Assembly: GCF_024600715.1 (NCBI RefSeq) | Contig: NZ_CP102332.1 | Span: 2,728,001-2,792,000 of the forward strand | DNA: 64,000 nt | From: Streptomyces changanensis | Lineage (GTDB): Bacteria > Actinomycetota > Actinomycetes > Streptomycetales > Streptomycetaceae | Direction of reading: 5' to 3' | Part shown: positions 60,400-64,000 of the stretch, one piece after another | Layout: every line of letters begins with the position of its first letter | How positions within the stretch are numbered: the first letter of the stretch is position 1 | Translations under genes and position numbers: made by a program | The notes under the pieces: generated by a model | What the model was told of the DNA's origin: nothing | Database searches by the model: none | What the model saw: the letters and a program-made list of their open reading frames with translations, nothing else

Positions 60400-62286
60400 T
60401 CAGGCGGGGGCGGCTCCCGGCCCGCTCACCGCCCCGGCGCCGGCACCCGGGGCCGAGCCCGTACCGGGCGGGGTCGCCGGGGCCGAACGCGGCGCGGCGG
60501 AGCGGGGTGCGGCCGGCGGGTGGGAACCGGCGGGGCCGGACGGGGGTACGGCCCCGGGCGCGGCGGGCGGGGGCGCGGCGGAGTGGGCCGCGTCGGTCAG
60601 CCAGTGCTGGGCGGGCGAGCCGTCGCGCAGCCGCACCACCACGCTCGCCCCGGCGGCGGGCGCGGCCGGGGCGAGGGCGAGACGCCCGTCCCGGCGCGGC
60701 ACCACCGTGCCCTGGACGGTGAGGTCGTACCGCACGTCCGGCGAATTCGGCACACACGCGCCGAGGACGACCGTTCCCTCGGGCCGCCCCGCGTCGGCGC
60801 ACAGTCCGGGCGCGGCGGCGTTGCGCAGCAGCCCGTCCGGCTCGTAGGACCACAGCTGCGTGGCCGCGCCCGAGCACTCCGCCACGACCAGTTCCGCCCC
60901 GGCGACCGGAATGCCGCCGCGGACGTCCAGGCACGCGCCGCCCGCCCCGGTGCCGCGCAGCCGGGTGCGCAGGGCGCCCGGCACGGGGTGGCCGGCCTGC
61001 GCGGGCGGCGGCGGGGTCACGGCGGGCGGCGGCGGGGCGGTGCGGGGCGGGGGCGGGGTGGGCGCGCCGTCCGCGGTGGGGGTGGCGGTGCCGGCGGGCG
61101 GCCGCGCGGCCGGCGGGCCGGCGCCGTCCGGCCACAGGGCGGCGGCGACGGCCGCGACGGCCACCGCGGCGACGGTGGCGGCGACGGCCACTCCCGCCCC
61201 GGACGTCCGCGGGGCGGCGCCGCCGGAGCCGCGTCCCGGCGCGGCGCCCCGCCACCGCAGTCCGGCGGCGACGCGGCCGCGCAGGGCGGCTGTGTGCCGC
61301 CCGGCCCGGTGTCCGCCGCCGGGACCGCCGCGCGGCCGGCGGCGGGCGGGGCGCGAGTCGAGGTAGCGGGCGGCGCCCTCGCCGAGGACCGCCTCGGCGA
61401 GCAGCAGGGGCAGCCGGGCGTCGAAGTGGCGCAGCTGGTCGGCGGCGTACCGGCAGTGCGGGCAGCGCGCCAGGTGGCGCACGATGTCGGGGATGAGCGG
61501 GCCGGTGCGGCGCAGCGAGATGTCGAGGAGCCGCCCGTAGTGGCGGCACTCCGCGTCCGGGGCCAGTTCGTGGTGGGCGGCCACGCAGCCGGCGCGCAGG
61601 CGCTCCCGCGCCTCGGCGAGCGCCTCGGACGCGTCGCGCGGGTCGAGGGCGAGGAGCGCGGCGGGGATGGACAGTCCCTCCCCCTCGACCTCGCGGTGCC
61701 ACAGCAGCACTTGGGCCGGTACGGGCAGGGCGCGGAAGGCGCGGGCGGTCAGGAGGCGGTCGTCACCCGGTTCCGCGGGGGCCTGGATGCCGGGCAGCGC
61801 CGCGGTGAGGGGAGTGCTGGCGGCCCAGGCGCGCAGCACCCGGCGGGCGGCGACCAGGAACAGGGGGCGCAGGGCGGTCGCGGCGCCGTCGGAGTTCCCA
61901 CCGCCCGCGTCCCCGAAACCGGTGTTCCCGAGACCCCCGCTCCCGAGGCCCGCGTTCCCCCGGCCCGCTTTCCCTTCGCCGATGGTTCCGCCTCCGGAGG
62001 GTCCGTCGCCGGGAGTTCCGGCGTCGAAGGTTCCGCCGTCGCCGATTCCGCCGCCTGTGACGCGGAGGGTTTCCAGCGCCCGGGAGAACGCCGTCGCCGC
62101 GACGATTTCCGCGGTCGCGCGCGAGGGGGTGAACAGGGACGCGTAGTCCAGTACCGGTTGCCAATGGCGGGCCGTCAGCGCTGCCGCGGGGAAGGGGTCC
62201 GGGTCCCGCTCCACGGCTCCGAGGTGCAGCGCCGCGGCCAGTCGGGCGTCGGAACCCCCGGATATCGGCCCGTGGGAATTCTGCAT
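60400..62286 (-). CDS. Sigma-like / zinc-finger / TM / ricin-like fusion protein
   Basis: A 628-residue protein with four parts. Residues 35-75 and 180-235 look like regions 2 and 4 of an ECF sigma factor (WQPVLDYASLF, AEIVAATAFSRALE; FRALPVPAQVLLWHREVEG), split by a Gly-rich insert at 78-131. Next is an anti-sigma-type zinc finger, H271-x3-C275-x2-C278. A TM helix lies at about 363-385. The outside part is Pro-rich, then a ricin-B-like lectin domain (about 440-565: CLDVRGG, QLWSYEPDGLLRN, LCADAG). It may link carbohydrate binding outside to transcription inside; the sigma part may be degenerate. ATG 62286; 62287-62526 is gene-free. Confidence 0.75.
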   Translation of the reverse strand: MQNSHGPISGGSDARLAAALHLGAVERDPDPFPAAALTARHWQPVLDYASLFTPSRATAEIVAATAFSRALETLRVTGGGIGDGGTFDAGTPGDGPSGGGTIGEGKAGRGNAGLGSGGLGNTGFGDAGGGNSDGAATALRPLFLVAARRVLRAWAASTPLTAALPGIQAPAEPGDDRLLTARAFRALPVPAQVLLWHREVEGEGLSIPAALLALDPRDASEALAEARERLRAGCVAAHHELAPDAECRHYGRLLDISLRRTGPLIPDIVRHLARCPHCRYAADQLRHFDARLPLLLAEAVLGEGAARYLDSRPARRRPRGGPGGGHRAGRHTAALRGRVAAGLRWRGAAPGRGSGGAAPRTSGAGVAVAATVAAVAVAAVAAALWPDGAGPPAARPPAGTATPTADGAPTPPPPRTAPPPPAVTPPPPAQAGHPVPGALRTRLRGTGAGGACLDVRGGIPVAGAELVVAECSGAATQLWSYEPDGLLRNAAAPGLCADAGRPEGTVVLGACVPNSPDVRYDLTVQGTVVPRRDGRLALAPAAPAAGASVVVRLRDGSPAQHWLTDAAHSAAPPPAAPGAVPPSGPAGSHPPAAPRSAAPRSAPATPPGTGSAPGAGAGAVSGPGAAPA

Positions 62287-62457
62287 GGGCGTCTTTCCGT
62301 CCGGAAAAGAGTGGGGGTCGCCTCAATGGTTCGTACCTGCACGGACGGATCGTCGTGGGAAAGCGTCCGCTCGGTGGAAAAAGTCGCCTGGTGGGCCGTG
62401 AGGGGCCTCACCTTTACACAACTTCCCCGTACGGAACAAGAGTTCCTCGGAGTACGC

Positions 62458-62497
62458 CTGCCACCCCGGCGACGGGTATTGCGTACCGGGGTGGCGG
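62458..62497 (-). terminator. Terminator after aspA
   Basis: GCCACCCCGG (62460-62469) pairs with CCGGGGTGGC (62486-62495), extended by a G-T and a C-G pair, about 30 bp after the aspA stop. Confidence 0.65.
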
Positions 62498-62526
62498 CGG
62501 GATCGGCAGGGCGGGCCCGTGGCTCG

Positions 62527-63984
62527 TCAGCGGGCGTGCGGGCGAGCGATGTTGTCCGGGTGGAGGATCTCGCGCAGCCGGGCCTCCGTCAGCAGGCCGC
62601 GCTCCAGGACCAGTTCCTGGACGCTGCGGCCGGAGCCGAGGGCGTCCTGGGCGACGGCGGTGGCCTGCTCGTAACCGATGTGCGGGTTGAGCGCGGTCAC
62701 CAGGCCGATGGAGTGGGCGACGAGGTGGGCGAGGTGGTCGCGGTTGGCGGTGATGCCGGTGACGCACCGCTCGGCGAGCGTCAGACAGCCGGCCCGTAGA
62801 TGGGTGAGGCTCTTGAGCAGGCTGTGCGCGATGAGCGGCTCGAAGGCGTTCAGCTGGAGCTGCCCCGCCTCCGCCGCCATGGTCACCGCCATGTCGTTGC
62901 CGATGACCTCGAACGCGATCTGGTTGACGACCTCGGGCACGACCGGGTTGACCTTGCCGGGCATGATGCTGGAACCGGCCTGCACGGGCGGCAGGTTGAT
63001 CTCCCCGAACCCGGCGCGCGGCCCGCAGGACAGCAGGCGCAGGTCGTTGCAGGTCTTGGAGAGCTTGACGGCGATCCGCTTCAGGACGCCCGAGAGCTGG
63101 ACGAACGCGCCGGCGTCCTGGGTGGCCTCGACGAGGTCGTCGGCGGTGGTCAGCGGCAGCCCGGTGAGGGCGCGCAGGTGGCGGGAGGCGAGCGCCGCGT
63201 ACTCGGGGTGGGCGTTGAGGCCGGTGCCGATGGCGGTGCCGCCGAGGTTGATCTCGCGGATCAGCGCGCACGCCTCGGCGAGCCGCTTGCGGTCCTCCTC
63301 CAGCATGACCGCGTACGTGGCGAACTCCTGGCCGAGCGTCATCGGCACGGCGTCCTGGAGCTGGGTGCGGCCCATCTTCAGGACGTCGGCGAACTCCTCC
63401 GCCTTGGCGGCGAACGCGGCCCGCAGCACCTCCATGGCGTCGAGGAGGCGCTGCGCGGTGAAGTCCAGGGCGATCTTGACGGCCGTCGGGTAGACGTCGT
63501 TGGTGCTCTGCCCGGCGTTGACGTCCTCCAGCGGATGGAGCCGCCCGTAGTCGCCGCGGGCGTGGCCGAGGAGTTCCAGCGCCCGGTTGGCGACGACCTC
63601 GTTGGCGTTCATGTTGGTGGAGGTGCCGGCGCCGCCCTGGATGACGTCGACGACGAAGGCGTCGTGGAGCTTGCCGGCGCGGATCTCCTCGCAGGCGGCG
63701 ACGATCGCGTCGGCCTTGTGCGGCTCCAGGAGGCCGAGGTCGCGGTTGGCGAGCGCGGCGGCCTGCTTGACGCAGGCGAGGGCGGTGACCAGCTCCGGGT
63801 AGGCGGAGATCGGCGTGCCGGTGATCGGGAAGTTCTCGACGGCGCGCAGGGTGTGGACGCCGTAGTACGCGTCTGCGGGGACGTCGCGGTCGCCGAGCAG
63901 GTCGTGCTCCACGCGGAACGCGGCGGCGGCCGGGGTGGAGGCGTCGGTCGGGACGGGGGCGGGGGCGTCGGGCGTGGTGGCCAT
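62527..63984 (-). CDS. aspA: Aspartate ammonia-lyase
   Basis: A 485-residue fumarase/aspartase-superfamily enzyme that deaminates L-aspartate to fumarate. The start HDLLGDRDVPADAYYGVHTLRA (about 26-47) and the region TSTNMNANEV (about 120-129) favour aspartase over class II fumarase. The superfamily signature GSSIMPGKVNP lies at about residues 337-347. The first 22 residues are an Ala/Pro/Thr-rich extension. ATG 63984 is 16 bases from the window edge, so upstream control cannot be seen. A hairpin follows the stop. Confidence 0.9.
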   Translation of the reverse strand: MATTPDAPAPVPTDASTPAAAAFRVEHDLLGDRDVPADAYYGVHTLRAVENFPITGTPISAYPELVTALACVKQAAALANRDLGLLEPHKADAIVAACEEIRAGKLHDAFVVDVIQGGAGTSTNMNANEVVANRALELLGHARGDYGRLHPLEDVNAGQSTNDVYPTAVKIALDFTAQRLLDAMEVLRAAFAAKAEEFADVLKMGRTQLQDAVPMTLGQEFATYAVMLEEDRKRLAEACALIREINLGGTAIGTGLNAHPEYAALASRHLRALTGLPLTTADDLVEATQDAGAFVQLSGVLKRIAVKLSKTCNDLRLLSCGPRAGFGEINLPPVQAGSSIMPGKVNPVVPEVVNQIAFEVIGNDMAVTMAAEAGQLQLNAFEPLIAHSLLKSLTHLRAGCLTLAERCVTGITANRDHLAHLVAHSIGLVTALNPHIGYEQATAVAQDALGSGRSVQELVLERGLLTEARLREILHPDNIARPHAR

Positions 63985-64000
63985 GGCGGCGGTACGGCTT

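Noticed and set aside
60127..62799. An 890-codon plus-strand frame
   Set aside because: It is antisense to the fusion gene, which has zinc-finger, TM and lectin features in the opposite frame.

Overview
The base composition (very high GC, GC-rich third positions), the frequent GTG starts, the 4-bp ATGA/GTGA gene overlaps and the families present (SsgA-like protein, resuscitation-promoting factor, XRE-DUF5753 and DUF6879 proteins, protein O-mannosyltransferase) point to the chromosome of a Streptomyces or very close relative. From memory, the gene order (ppc, desaturase-TetR, galTEK, rpf-rsmA-ispE, tatD, rsmI, pmt, nikMQO, ssgE) follows the core chromosome of S. coelicolor around SCO3127-SCO3176. 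No search was run to confirm this.

Layout. 1-5 kb: ppc (cut by the window edge), a desaturase-TetR operon, a trans-aconitate methyltransferase-like gene divergent from a MarR regulator, and a LuxR-type response regulator. 5.5-10 kb: the galTEK operon flanked by two response regulators, the second lacking a phosphorylatable Asp. 10-20 kb: two paralogous membrane-anchored beta-propeller proteins, an ABC-F ATPase, a lipoprotein, a membrane-anchored protein and an acyltransferase-3 protein. 20-30 kb: housekeeping genes rpf-rsmA-ispE, tatD, a zinc-ribbon protein, rsmI, pmt and a penicillin-binding protein. 

30.8-35.4 kb: a genomic island of about 4.6 kb with visibly lower GC, inserted inside an EamA-type transporter gene. 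The two halves of the transporter can be rejoined in frame. The island encodes a two-TM plus macro-like protein resembling the ThsA effector of type II Thoeris, a TIR-fold (DUF4062-like) protein with a beta-sandwich C-terminus, and between them on the opposite strand a DUF6414-like protein. It also carries a broken APH-family kinase and the N-terminal remnant of a large serine recombinase next to the right junction. The two island ends form imperfect inverted arms, as expected for a serine-integrase attP. This is the best candidate in the window for a poorly described (defence) system.

35.5-46 kb: DUF4180 protein, DUF6879/XRE regulators, a serine hydrolase, a nikMQO nickel/cobalt ECF transporter with a candidate Nur box, ssgE, and a TetR-MMPL locus with two operators. 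46-64 kb: a tricorn protease, a flavin monooxygenase-hydrolase-SDR operon divergent from a MerR regulator, a secreted propeller-like protein, a HicA-like/HTH pair, an exonuclease III, a GNAT acetyltransferase, a secreted trypsin-like protease, an unusual sigma-like/zinc-finger/TM/ricin-like fusion, and aspartase. Several intergenic gaps carry GC-rich tandem repeats or strong hairpins. I saw no tRNA, rRNA, CRISPR array or intact insertion sequence.
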